Source of the DNA: an uncultured Faecalicatena sp.
GTDB lineage: Bacteria; Bacillota; Clostridia; Lachnospirales; Lachnospiraceae
Length of the DNA: 64,000 bases
Assembly (NCBI GenBank): GCA_948468385.1
Contig: CAOKHZ010000011.1
Span: forward strand, 62,001-126,000
Direction of reading: 5' to 3'
The position numbers and the translations under genes are program-made. The notes under the pieces are model-generated. The model did not search any database, was not told where the DNA came from, and saw nothing but the letters and a program-made list of their open reading frames with translations. Positions 18,686 through 27,610 of the stretch are shown here, in pieces. How positions within the stretch are numbered: position 1 is the first letter of the stretch; each line of letters opens with the position of its first letter.

Positions 18686-18714
18686 TTGCATATATTTTGA
18701 TTGTGATGTATCAT
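18686..18714 (+). promoter_or_regulatory. Predicted promoter of the GH2/GPH operon
   Basis: TTGCAT at 18686-18691 and TATCAT at 18709-18714 are separated by 17 bases. The weak -35 fits a promoter that needs an activator bound at the direct repeats ten bases upstream. Confidence 0.55.
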
Positions 18715-18863
18715 AATAAACAATATTGAGTGCTAAAAACGAACAAAAATTGTGCGATTTTGCTGAAAAATGTCGAAAATAAACCGCGGGACAAGACAAT
18801 CAGACATGATAGAACAAGGATGAACGTGCTTGGGCGGTTCTAAGCGGCACGAAGGAGGGAACC

Positions 18864-20789
18864 ATGAGGAGAAGGATTTTGATGAACACGGGCTGGAAGT
18901 TCACGCTTGCCGGAAAGGAAACCGTGGAGGTGGATTTCCCGCATACGTGGAACGCCCTGGACGGGCAGGATGGAGGGAATGACTATTTCCGTGGAAAGGG
19001 CGTGTATGAAAAAGCGTTGGACATGCCGGATTTTGACCCGGAGTCGGAGGAGGTGTTCATGGAATTTTTGGGCGTGAACGCTTCAGGAGAGGTGTATGTA
19101 AACGGAGAAAAGTTGATTGCCCATGACGGCGGTTATTCTACGTTCCGGGTTAATGTCACGAAATGGTTGCAGGAAAAAAACGAACTTAAGGTCGTGGTTG
19201 ACAATGGCGTGAATGACAAGGTATATCCACAGAAAGCCGATTTTACGTTCTATGGGGGAATTTACCGTGACGTGAACATGTTGATTGTGAACATGAAACA
19301 TTTCGAATTGGAATATTATGGAACGCCGGGCATCAAGGTGACTCCGCGGCCGGAAGGGACAAAAGGCATCGTAGAGGTGGAGGCTTACAGCAGGGCGAAG
19401 GACGTGAAAGCGCGCTTTACCATTACGGACAGGGAGGGTGGCGAGGTCGCGCAGATGGTTTCCGATGACTTAAAGGCGGTCTTTACGATAGAAAACGTGC
19501 ACTTGTGGCATGGCGTGGAAGACCCGTATCTTTACACAATCGTGGCAGAGATGCTTGACGGCGGGGAAGTGACGGACAAGATTTCTACCCAGTTTGGCGT
19601 GAGGAGCTTCTCGGTCGATCCGAACAAGGGCTTCTTGTTGAACGGAAAGTCGTTTCCATTGCACGGGGTGTCCCGGCATCAAGATTTCAAGGGCTTGGGC
19701 AACGCGATTACAAAAGAGTATCACGACAATGACATGCGGCTGATTCGCGAGATGGGATGTAATACCGTCAGGCTGGCGCATTATCAACATGACCAGTATT
19801 TTTATGATTTGTGCGACGAGTACGGCATGGTCGTGTGGGCGGAGATTCCTTATATTTCCGAGCATATGCCAGGGGGAAGGGATAATACGATTCATCAAAT
19901 GAAAGAATTGATTATCCAGAATTACAATCATCCGTGCATCGTGACTTGGGGAGTGTCCAACGAGATTACCATTTCCACCAAGGACAAGAAGGACATGCTT
20001 GATAACCACCGCGAGTTAAACGATTTGTGTCACAAGATGGATCCGACCCGGGTAACGACGCTGGCTTGTTATGCGATGTGCAACCCGTTTGGCAAGGTGG
20101 TGCATATTACGGACATCGTCAGCTACAATTTGTATCTGGGCTGGTACGTACCGGGATTGTTCTTGAACGACGTGTTTTTGAAGCTGTTCCATCTACGTTA
20201 CCCGAAGCGGTGTATCGGCTATTCCGAGTACGGCGCGGAAGGGATGCCGAACCTTCACAGTGAGAAGCCGAGAAGGGGCGACCACACGGAAGAGTACCAA
20301 GCCATTTACCACGAGTACATGCTGAAATGTTTCGAACGGCACCCGTTCATGTGGGCGACCCATGTATGGAACATGTTTGATTTCGCGGCGGACGCGCGGG
20401 ATCAAGGAGGAGAGCCGGGCATGAACCACAAAGGGCTGGTGACGTTTGACCGTAAGACGAAAAAGGACAGTTTCTACCTCTATCAGGCATATTGGACGGA
20501 CAAGCCGATGGTGCACATTTGTAGCAAGCGTTTTGAGGAGCGCGGGGTGGACAAAATCACGGTCAAGGTATATTCCAATCAACCACAAGTGACACTATTC
20601 CAGAATGGGAAGGTGTTGGGGACGAAGTATGGGGAGAAGGTGTTTACCTTTGACGTGGCGCTGGAGAAGGAAAACCAGATTGAGGCCGTGGCCGGGGAAG
20701 TGAAAGATAGTGCGTTTTTCAAAAAATGTGCGAATCCGAAGAGCTACAAGCTGGAGAAAAAGAGTTCTAAAAGTGCAAACTGGGTATAG
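18864..20789 (+). CDS. Glycoside hydrolase family 2 (beta-galactosidase or beta-glucuronidase type)
   Basis: The 641-residue protein has the GH2 layout: N-terminal jelly-roll sugar-binding domain (about 1-150), immunoglobulin-like domain (150-250) and a TIM barrel (from about 255). The acid/base is E367 in WGVSNEI and the nucleophile is E455 in GYSEYGAEG. There is no signal peptide, so it acts on imported oligosaccharides. Length and motifs resemble compact beta-galactosidases and beta-glucuronidases; I did not find the NxKG hallmark of glucuronidases, so a galactosidase-like or other specificity is more likely. AAGGAGGG precedes the ATG. A GPH symporter gene follows 149 bases later. Confidence 0.87.
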   Translation: MRRRILMNTGWKFTLAGKETVEVDFPHTWNALDGQDGGNDYFRGKGVYEKALDMPDFDPESEEVFMEFLGVNASGEVYVNGEKLIAHDGGYSTFRVNVTKWLQEKNELKVVVDNGVNDKVYPQKADFTFYGGIYRDVNMLIVNMKHFELEYYGTPGIKVTPRPEGTKGIVEVEAYSRAKDVKARFTITDREGGEVAQMVSDDLKAVFTIENVHLWHGVEDPYLYTIVAEMLDGGEVTDKISTQFGVRSFSVDPNKGFLLNGKSFPLHGVSRHQDFKGLGNAITKEYHDNDMRLIREMGCNTVRLAHYQHDQYFYDLCDEYGMVVWAEIPYISEHMPGGRDNTIHQMKELIIQNYNHPCIVTWGVSNEITISTKDKKDMLDNHRELNDLCHKMDPTRVTTLACYAMCNPFGKVVHITDIVSYNLYLGWYVPGLFLNDVFLKLFHLRYPKRCIGYSEYGAEGMPNLHSEKPRRGDHTEEYQAIYHEYMLKCFERHPFMWATHVWNMFDFAADARDQGGEPGMNHKGLVTFDRKTKKDSFYLYQAYWTDKPMVHICSKRFEERGVDKITVKVYSNQPQVTLFQNGKVLGTKYGEKVFTFDVALEKENQIEAVAGEVKDSAFFKKCANPKSYKLEKKSSKSANWV

Positions 20790-20794
20790 AGTGA

Positions 20795-20906
20795 GCACTT
20801 GACGAGGTATTATACGAGTCTAGTGCGAACCTACACCTGGACGCTTGGCGAGGTATTACACGAGTCTAGCGACCATGGTGTTACCGGATGCACTTGACGA
20901 GGTATC
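20795..20906 (+). repeat. Two and a half hairpin-forming direct repeats with compensating base changes
   Basis: Copy 1 (20795-20826) and copy 2 (20842-20871) share the core CGAGGTATTAYACGAGTCTAG. The ends of each copy are mutually complementary: GCACT with AGTGC in copy 1 and CGCT with AGCG in copy 2. A/G and T/C differences between copies keep the pairing. A third partial copy lies at 20890-20906. The set fills the space between the GH2 and symporter genes. Confidence 0.8.
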
Positions 20907-20938
20907 TTCAATAGATAAAAAATAACGAGGTGATTCCT

Positions 20939-22474
20939 ATGAGTAAAGAAACGCAAGGTGCATCTTCCGGCGTGAACCGGGCGAAGATGTATCAGTTGGT
21001 TTTGTTTCCGTTGAACAATGGTGCCACGAACGTGTATTACGTCTTGGTGCTATCCTACATTGCGACGTTTGGTTCCAACGTGTTGGCCCTGGGCGTGATG
21101 TTCGCGTCCATCATGGTGACGGGCATGCGACTGTGCGACGCGATTACCGATCCGATTATCGGGGCACTGATTGACCGAACCAACGGAAAGTTTGGAAAGT
21201 TTCGTCCGTTCATGATTTTGGGAAACATTGTCATGGCGGTCAGTATCATTTTGTTGTACATTTTCACGCCGTTCATCCCGGACACGATGATGTGGATGAG
21301 GTATGCCTTGTTCATTCTTCTGTACTTTGTCTGGGTGATTGGCTACACGTTCCAGACTTCTTGTACGAGGAGTGGGCAGACGGTGTTGACCAACGACCCG
21401 AACCAGCGGCCGTTGTTCACGATTTTTAACACGGTGGGGAGTCTCCTTGGCATGGGCGCGATGCAGTTTCTGGCACCGATTTTGCGGGCGAACGTTGCAG
21501 ACTATTCCAGCGCGGCATTTTACCGCGTGCTGACACCGATTGGCATCGCGGTGTCCGTCGTGCTGACGATATTGGCGGTCATCGGCATTTGGGAGAAGGA
21601 TCAACCCAAGTATTTTGGCGTCGGTGGGGAGAAACAAGAGAAAGTCAAGGTTTCCGAATATATCGAAATCATTAAAAATAATAATCCGATGCAGCGACTG
21701 ATGATAGCGGGTGCAGGATGCAAGCTGGCGCTTTCCATCGCCACCAACACGACGGTCTTGTGCATGTTATATGGATGCATGATGGGTAATTATGACGGCT
21801 TGTATTTGCCGATGATGGTGATTGGCTACGTGTGCTCCGTTCCGTTTTTCTTGTTGACGGTGCGCACGTCCCAAAAGAAAGGGCAGAAGGCATCATTGGT
21901 ACGCTTCGTTTCGGTGGCTCTGGTTTGTTACGTCGGCGTGTTGGTATTACTTCTCTTATGGGGAAAGAGTCCGGCGTTCAATCTTTCCATCATGGGAGGG
22001 GGCGGCATCAACCTTTATACGGTTTTGTTCATTCTATTCTTCGGCATTGGCTATGGCGCGTATTATTCGACTGCCGACATGCCCATCCCGATGGTGGCGG
22101 ACTGCTCGGATTATGAGACGTACCGTTCTGGAAAATATATTCCCGGTATCATGGGAACGTTGTTTTCGCTTGTGGACAAGCTGGTGTCGTCCTTGTCGGC
22201 GACGGTGGTCGGCATGGCCGTCAGCATGATTGGGCTTGCCAACCTGCCCACCGCGGACACCCCGTATTCGGAAGGTATGAACTGGGTGGTCATCATATTG
22301 TTCTGCGTCATCCCGATGGTGGCGTGGGCGACAACGCTGATTGCGATGAAAGGTTATAGCCTGACCGGCGAGCGGATGAAGGAAATTCAAGCCGTCAACG
22401 CCAAGCGCAAGGAAGCGATTGCCTCCGGCATGAGCCTTTCCGAGGCGATGAAGGAGTGGCCTGGAGAAAAGTGA
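20939..22474 (+). CDS. GPH-family cation symporter, second copy
   Basis: The 511-residue membrane protein has about twelve helices and the GPH signature RLCDAITDPIIGALIDRTN with KFGKFRPF after it. It would import a glycoside with a cation for hydrolysis by the GH2 enzyme encoded upstream. The ATG at 20939 has AACGAGGTG at a suitable distance; an in-frame GTG at 20930 overlaps that site. It is about 25-30 percent alike by eye to the GPH protein at 7060-8577, so the two are separate family members rather than recent duplicates. Confidence 0.88.
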   Translation: MSKETQGASSGVNRAKMYQLVLFPLNNGATNVYYVLVLSYIATFGSNVLALGVMFASIMVTGMRLCDAITDPIIGALIDRTNGKFGKFRPFMILGNIVMAVSIILLYIFTPFIPDTMMWMRYALFILLYFVWVIGYTFQTSCTRSGQTVLTNDPNQRPLFTIFNTVGSLLGMGAMQFLAPILRANVADYSSAAFYRVLTPIGIAVSVVLTILAVIGIWEKDQPKYFGVGGEKQEKVKVSEYIEIIKNNNPMQRLMIAGAGCKLALSIATNTTVLCMLYGCMMGNYDGLYLPMMVIGYVCSVPFFLLTVRTSQKKGQKASLVRFVSVALVCYVGVLVLLLLWGKSPAFNLSIMGGGGINLYTVLFILFFGIGYGAYYSTADMPIPMVADCSDYETYRSGKYIPGIMGTLFSLVDKLVSSLSATVVGMAVSMIGLANLPTADTPYSEGMNWVVIILFCVIPMVAWATTLIAMKGYSLTGERMKEIQAVNAKRKEAIASGMSLSEAMKEWPGEK

Positions 22475-22599
22475 CACGAGGACGACGGCATAAGCCGCGT
22501 ACCCCGAAAATGACAGAAGGTAGCGTGAGGCGTTATGAGCCCTTGCAATACAAAGAAACCATTATTTTAAGTTTCAAGTAAAGAAGGAGGAAATGTGTA

Positions 22600-25563
22600 A
22601 TGGAAAAGAAAAAGAAAGGCAGCGGCGTGGTGCTTTGGTCCGTGCTGACGGTGGTTCTTGCCATCTTGTTGGCGGTAGCCTTGATTGGCACTTATGTCGC
22701 GTATGGCAGTGAGCAGGCAATCAATATCGCACTGCAGGTAGAAACCACGAGAATCGTGGATTCTAGTGACGGCAATGAGGACACGGAATATTTCAAGAGC
22801 GATTTTAACAGCGTGGAAGAGCTTGAGGCGCATGACAAGGAAATCGCGGAGCAGCTTACCGGCGAGGGTGCCGTGCTGCTTATGAACAATGACGGCGCGC
22901 TTCCGCTTTCGGGAAAGAATGTAAGCTTGTTTTCGCGTTCTTCCGTTGACATCGTGACATGCGGAACGGGGTCTGCGGATATTGATACCAGCAACGCGCC
23001 GACGCTCAAAGAAGCGATGGAAGAGGCCGGATTCTCCGTAAATCAGACCTTGTGGGACTTCTATGAAGGCAAAAAAGCCGATTATGTACGGATTCCGGAA
23101 AAGGGCATGAGCGGACTTCCGGGCGCGGATCGGACGGCGTTCGAGGTCAATGAGATTCCGGCGAGCGAGTATACGGCAGACGTGAAAGCTTCTTTTGAAA
23201 ATTACAAAGATGCGGCCATCGTCGTGATTTCCCGCGCGGGCGGCGAAATGTATGACATGCAGGACGGCGACTATGTAGATGGAACGAATATCCTTGCGCT
23301 GAACCAGGATGAAAAAGACTTGCTGGCCATGATTGAGGCGGCAGGCTTTGAGAAGACCATCGTGCTGCTTAATTCGACGAACGCGATGGAATGTGACTTC
23401 CTGACGGAAGGTGCTTACGGAGTGGATGCCGCATTGTGGATTGGTTACACGGGAACGTGGGGCTTGAACGCGGTGGCGGACATTTTGGCAGGCGAGGTGA
23501 ATCCATCCGGACGTTTGGTTGACACGTATTGTAACGATAATACGACGGCTCCGTCCATGGTTGGATTTTATGGAAACACGTTTTCGAATTATGAGAGCGA
23601 CCCGGACGTGTTTTATCAGATTGCCGGACAGCTTGACCGCAACACGAATTATATCGTGTACGGCGAGGGCATTTATATCGGATATCGTTATTATGAGACG
23701 AGATATGAGGACACGGTGATGGGTCAGGGCAACACGGCAGGATACAATTATGCCGCCGACGTGGCGTATCCGTTTGGCTATGGGCTTTCTTACACCGATT
23801 TCACGTGGAGCGACTATGACGTGTCATTCGACAAGGACAAAGACGAGTTTGAGATGAAAGTGACGGTTACGAACGATGGCAACGTGGCGGGCAAGGATGT
23901 CGTGGAAGCATACTTCCAGTCTCCGTACACGCAGTATGACGTGGAGAATGGAATTGAGAAGGCATCCGTTGAATTGTGTGGATTTGCCAAGACGAAGATT
24001 CTGGAGCCGGGCGAGTCCGAGACGGTGACCATCACGGTTCCGAGAGAAGAGTTTAAGGCATATGACGCGAAGAATGCCAAGACGTATATACTGGATGACG
24101 GGGATTATTATCTGACGGCGGCGACGAACGCCCATACGGCAGTAAACAATATCCTGGCGGCAAAAGATTACACGACGGCTGACGGCATGGACGCGGACGG
24201 CGACAAGGATTTTGTTTATACCTATGCAAATGACAAGTTTGACGATGAGACGTACGCGGTATCGTCAGCGACCGGAAACCCGATTACGAATCAGCTTGAA
24301 GATGCGGATTTGAATTATTGGGGAACGGACTATACCTATCTTTCCAGAAGTGACTGGGAAGGAACCTGGCCGGTAGCAGTTACCGAGTTGGAAGCGACCC
24401 AGGAAATGATTGACGAAGGCCTATATCTGTGGCAGACCTATGGGGGCGAGGCTTCCGAGGGCGTAGAGATGCCGACGATGAACGCGGACAACGGCCTGAC
24501 GTTGGCAATGTTTATCGGGGCGGAGTATGATGACCCGGCATGGGATGACTTGCTTGACCAGTTGACGCTGGAAGAGATGGCGACCATGACCGGCAAGGGC
24601 TATCATAATACGGCCGCGGCGGAATCGGTTGGAAAACCGGCCACGACCGATGACAATGGGCCGCAGGGCTTTACCCAGACGTTGACGGGCGTGACGACCT
24701 GCCATTGTGCATATTCCGATGAGAACATCATGGCCGCGACATGGAACGTGGAATTGATGGAAGAAGTCGGAAAATGTATCGGTAACGACATGCTTGACCT
24801 TGGCGCGTCTGGATTGTACGGACCAGCCATGAATACTCATAGAAACGCATATTGCGGACGTGACTTTGAGTACTATTCAGAGGACGGCTTCCTGGCCGGC
24901 AAGATTGCGGCGGCGGAAGTAAAGGGCATTCAGGCCAAGGGCGTGTATGTATATGTGAAGCATTATGCGTTTAATGATGAGGAGACGGCCTGCCGTTGTA
25001 TCTCGACCTTCTTCAACGAGCAGGCGGCGCGTGAGGTATATTTGGTACCGTTTGAGATGTCAATCGTAGAGGGCGGCGCGATGAACGTCATGAACTCCTT
25101 TGCACGTGTCGGCGTGAGATGGACCGGAGCACATGAAGGCCTGATGAAGACGATCTTGAGAGACGAGTGGGGCATGGACGGATTCGTATTGACGGACTTC
25201 TCTGGAAACTCCGCATTCTCCGCGGCAGGAATCTATTTGAAGACGTATGACGTCGCGTATGGTGTCCTGGCGGGAACGAACTCATGGGACAGCTCCGCAG
25301 ACCAGTGGACGGATGACTTGCTGAAGCTTTATGCGGATGATCCGGCAATCGTGTCGGCACTGCGTGAGTCGGCTCACAGAATCCTATACACGGTTGCGAA
25401 CAGCAACGCGATGAACGGCATTTCTTCCAGCGCGAAGATTGAGACCATCACGCCGTGGTGGAAGACCGCCCTGATGGCAGTGGACATTGCGGTTGGCGTG
25501 CTCACGCTCCTTAGCATCGTGATGCTGGTAAGAAGCATTATGAGAAAGAAGAGCGAGAAGTAA
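22600..25563 (+). CDS. Membrane-anchored GH3 beta-glucosidase with reversed domain order
   Basis: The 987-residue protein starts with a transmembrane anchor (residues 8-35) and ends with a second one (about 955-978) plus a lysine-rich tail. Between them the GH3 domains occur in swapped order. First comes the usual C-terminal sandwich (EGAVLLMNNDGALPLSG near 87), then a fibronectin-III-like domain after PFGYGLSYTDFTW, then the usual N-terminal TIM barrel (LTLEEMATMTGKG near 650). The nucleophile is D866 in FVLTDFSG. Reversed GH3 order is known from Ruminococcus and Butyrivibrio beta-glucosidases. The catalytic part is probably outside the membrane. GAAGGAGG precedes the ATG. Confidence 0.9.
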   Translation: MEKKKKGSGVVLWSVLTVVLAILLAVALIGTYVAYGSEQAINIALQVETTRIVDSSDGNEDTEYFKSDFNSVEELEAHDKEIAEQLTGEGAVLLMNNDGALPLSGKNVSLFSRSSVDIVTCGTGSADIDTSNAPTLKEAMEEAGFSVNQTLWDFYEGKKADYVRIPEKGMSGLPGADRTAFEVNEIPASEYTADVKASFENYKDAAIVVISRAGGEMYDMQDGDYVDGTNILALNQDEKDLLAMIEAAGFEKTIVLLNSTNAMECDFLTEGAYGVDAALWIGYTGTWGLNAVADILAGEVNPSGRLVDTYCNDNTTAPSMVGFYGNTFSNYESDPDVFYQIAGQLDRNTNYIVYGEGIYIGYRYYETRYEDTVMGQGNTAGYNYAADVAYPFGYGLSYTDFTWSDYDVSFDKDKDEFEMKVTVTNDGNVAGKDVVEAYFQSPYTQYDVENGIEKASVELCGFAKTKILEPGESETVTITVPREEFKAYDAKNAKTYILDDGDYYLTAATNAHTAVNNILAAKDYTTADGMDADGDKDFVYTYANDKFDDETYAVSSATGNPITNQLEDADLNYWGTDYTYLSRSDWEGTWPVAVTELEATQEMIDEGLYLWQTYGGEASEGVEMPTMNADNGLTLAMFIGAEYDDPAWDDLLDQLTLEEMATMTGKGYHNTAAAESVGKPATTDDNGPQGFTQTLTGVTTCHCAYSDENIMAATWNVELMEEVGKCIGNDMLDLGASGLYGPAMNTHRNAYCGRDFEYYSEDGFLAGKIAAAEVKGIQAKGVYVYVKHYAFNDEETACRCISTFFNEQAAREVYLVPFEMSIVEGGAMNVMNSFARVGVRWTGAHEGLMKTILRDEWGMDGFVLTDFSGNSAFSAAGIYLKTYDVAYGVLAGTNSWDSSADQWTDDLLKLYADDPAIVSALRESAHRILYTVANSNAMNGISSSAKIETITPWWKTALMAVDIAVGVLTLLSIVMLVRSIMRKKSEK

Positions 25564-25739
25564 GAAATATGGGATGTAAGAAGCACGAGTAAAAATGAGA
25601 AGTATATTTTGAAAGTGGAGATTATGGCGGCAGGAATGAGTATACGAAATTATTTTATTAAAAGTCGGAAAACGGTAGATAAGGGAGTGATTTCGGAAAA
25701 AATGGTCTGAAAATGAGGGCTTAAAGATGAAAAATTTGC
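25564..25739. other. Intergenic DNA between the GH3 gene and the Mn2+ riboswitch
   Basis: No open frame, hairpin or repeat of note is seen between the GH3 stop and the promoter at 25740. No clear terminator for the GH3 gene was found. Confidence 0.4.
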
Positions 25740-25768
25740 TTGCAATTCTGTCATAGGCATGTTATGAT
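25740..25768 (+). promoter_or_regulatory. Predicted promoter of the Mn2+-riboswitch transcript
   Basis: TTGCAA at 25740-25745 and TATGAT at 25763-25768 with a 17-base spacer lie directly upstream of the aptamer. Confidence 0.7.
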
Positions 25769-25775
25769 GACAGAA

Positions 25776-25910
25776 GCAAAAGGGAGTAGCTGACCGGCGG
25801 GTTCACTTTTCGTCAATACGGTTTTTAGAAAAACCCGGAAAGTGATGAAATAGCGAGACTTTTACTGTATGGCATGATGTATTTGTGCGATGCGGTAAAA
25901 GTCTCTTTTT
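25776..25910 (+). ncRNA. yybP-ykoY (Mn2+-sensing) riboswitch with terminator
   Basis: The aptamer begins AAAAGGGAGTAGCTG (25778), carries the loop segment CGTCAATACGG (25811) and closes with TAGCGAGACTTTTAC (25851). These are the conserved parts of the yybP-ykoY family, in which the first and last segments pair as P1. The same GAGACTTTTAC (25855-25865) also pairs perfectly with GTAAAAGTCTC (25895-25905), followed by TTTTT, which forms a terminator. The two structures exclude each other, so Mn2+ binding should stabilise P1 and let transcription continue. Confidence 0.85.
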
Positions 25911-26053
25911 ATGTCATGAGAAATTTCGTTTTTCATGGCGCGAGGGCACTTCAGGGATGTGCATACGGTCGCTATTCACATAGGGAAGGGAACTGACTCA
26001 TGCGGAGATTGTTCGGTTCCTAAAAGCCAGTAAAATACGAAAGGAGAAAAGAA

Positions 26054-26992
26054 ATGATTGCAACGATTGGACTGTTTGTTTTGGGACTGGTACTGATTTG
26101 TCTGGGAGGAGACCGGCTGGTGGATGCGGCGGTCGCCATCGCGAGGAGGCTGAAAATCCCGGAAATCGTGGTGGGGGCGACAATCGTAAGCCTGGGAACC
26201 ACCCTGCCGGAAATTCTGGTTTCCACGACGGCGGCGTTTCAGGGGTCGGCTTCTATTAGCGTGGGAAATGCGCTGGGGTCGATTATTTGCAACACGGCAC
26301 TGATTGCCGGGATGACCCAGTTGATTTCCCCGGCCAAGAAAGTGGCCAGATCGTCCATACTTTGGAGGGTTTTATTGTTCTTTGGCGTGATCGTGGTCAT
26401 GCTTGTCACGGGGAGGCTGACGGGGCAATTTCAAAGGCCGCTGGGAGTTGCGCTCCTTCTCTGTTTCGTATTCTATGCGTTTATGAACATTAAGTCTCCC
26501 GGTGATGAGGAAGAAGAGCAGGAAGAAGAGAAAAAAGAAGGTTCCCTGGTCAAGGAACTATTGACGCTGGCGGTTTGCGCGGCACTTTTGTACGTCGGTT
26601 CCAAGTTGTTGGTGGACAACGGAATTGCCCTGGCCGAGATGTTGGGCGTGCCGGAGCGGGTGATTGCCGTGACGTTCATCGCGCTGGGAACTTCTTTGCC
26701 CGAGCTGGTGACATCCCTAACTTCGATTATCAAAGGGTATGGGAACGTGGGACTTGGCAACATCGTGGGGGCGAACATCTTGAACATCCTTTTGGTAATT
26801 GGAATTCCGGCCACGATTACGGGAATGCCGGTGAGCGAAAGCGCGCTGCGGATGGACGCACCGCTGTGCATACTGGTGATGGCAGTTTTGACGATACCGT
26901 TGATTATCAGACAGAAGTCATCGAGACTGCAGGGCGGGGCGTTGCTGGCGATTTATGCGTGCTACGTGGTCTCGCAGTTCACGATGGTGTAG
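26054..26992 (+). CDS. CaCA-family calcium/sodium-type cation antiporter (YrbG-like)
   Basis: The 312-residue membrane protein has two inverted halves of about five helices. Each half carries an alpha repeat: GATIVSLGTTLPEILVS near residue 40 and TFIALGTSLPELVTSL near 215, with the conserved acidic residues that bind the cation. A glutamate-rich loop (EEEEQEEEKKE) separates the halves. Members exchange Ca2+ or related ions for Na+ or H+. The upstream Mn2+ riboswitch suggests this copy may export Mn2+. AAGGAGAAAAG precedes the ATG. Confidence 0.88.
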   Translation: MIATIGLFVLGLVLICLGGDRLVDAAVAIARRLKIPEIVVGATIVSLGTTLPEILVSTTAAFQGSASISVGNALGSIICNTALIAGMTQLISPAKKVARSSILWRVLLFFGVIVVMLVTGRLTGQFQRPLGVALLLCFVFYAFMNIKSPGDEEEEQEEEKKEGSLVKELLTLAVCAALLYVGSKLLVDNGIALAEMLGVPERVIAVTFIALGTSLPELVTSLTSIIKGYGNVGLGNIVGANILNILLVIGIPATITGMPVSESALRMDAPLCILVMAVLTIPLIIRQKSSRLQGGALLAIYACYVVSQFTMV

Positions 26993-27018
26993 CCCGTGGA
27001 GATGTCCTCATAAAATGA

Positions 27019-27052
27019 AAAGGTGAGTTTCCATTCAAGGAAACTCACCTTT
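27019..27052 (+). terminator. Strong terminator after the antiporter gene
   Basis: AAAGGTGAGTTTCC at 27019-27032 pairs perfectly with its complement at 27039-27052, leaving a six-base loop. The A-rich 5' side and T-rich 3' side are typical, and it could also stop leftward transcription. Confidence 0.9.
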
Positions 27053-27305
27053 ATTGACGTTATTGCCCGATTAATATTTGTCTTCCTTTGAATGCGAAAC
27101 CATAATGGCGTATTCTCTCTTTCGGAATGTCTCTTGCAAGTAGTTTTGTGTCATATGCCTTTTCTTTTATTTGTCGCAACGCGTTCGCCACCGTGTCCTC
27201 CAATGAAAAGACTTTATGCTACAACTCATAATAATTTACACTATATAACGACAAAAAATGAAAGTTGTGTGGTTGGAGTCTCAACCCACTCATACATTCG
27301 TAAAA
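27053..27305. other. Non-coding stretch left of the recombination site
   Basis: The 250 bases between the antiporter terminator and the left recombinase site hold no convincing gene. A 99-codon plus-strand frame here has no ribosome-binding site and runs through the site itself. Leftward transcripts from the promoter at 27401-27429 would cross this stretch. Confidence 0.5.
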
Positions 27306-27330
27306 TTCGCAGAATTGGCCATTCTGCGAA
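27306..27330 (+). repeat. Left recombinase site (25 bp, arm-core-arm)
   Basis: Perfect 10-bp inverted arms TTCGCAGAAT and ATTCTGCGAA flank the asymmetric five-base core TGGCC. This is the usual shape of a tyrosine-recombinase crossover site. The exact reverse complement of all 25 bases occurs at 28776-28800, beyond the recombinase gene. Confidence 0.85.
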
Positions 27331-27345
27331 TGTGGGAATTTTCAT

Positions 27346-27376
27346 AAAAAAGGGGACTTTTTGCCTTTTTCGTCCC
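27346..27376 (-). terminator. Possible attenuator downstream of the leftward promoter
   Basis: On the minus strand GGGAC and GTCCC pair around a 14-base A-rich loop and are followed by CTTTTTT. The stem has only five pairs, so termination would be partial. It lies between the leftward promoter and the left recombinase site and would move with them on inversion. Confidence 0.45.
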
Positions 27377-27400
27377 TCAATCTTCCCTTAATACGAGAGA

Positions 27401-27429
27401 ATTCTATCATGTCGACTCTTCTTTGTCAA
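27401..27429 (-). promoter_or_regulatory. Near-consensus promoter pointing leftwards inside the recombinase-bounded segment
   Basis: On the minus strand TTGACA (27429-27424), a 17-base spacer and TAGAAT (27406-27401) match the sigma-A consensus at eleven of twelve positions. It fires away from the glycan genes in this orientation. No gene lies in its path before the antiporter terminator. Confidence 0.8.
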
Positions 27430-27610
27430 GAAAACACATGAAATTTCTGTCGTTTCTTGCGATTCATCGCGATTTCTCGCATTTTTTATTATAGAGGAAA
27501 ATGAAATTCATGTCGTTGTCCGGCATGGTTTTATGAGGGGCTTGGCAAAATGCCATTTTTTTGTTTTCATGCTATAAGTGGTCAAGAAAATGGTCGGAAA
27601 GGAGAAAGTT

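Noticed and set aside
27092..27391. Plus-strand open frame of 99 codons left of the recombinase
   Set aside because: It runs through the 25-bp recombinase site and has no ribosome-binding site or sensible composition.
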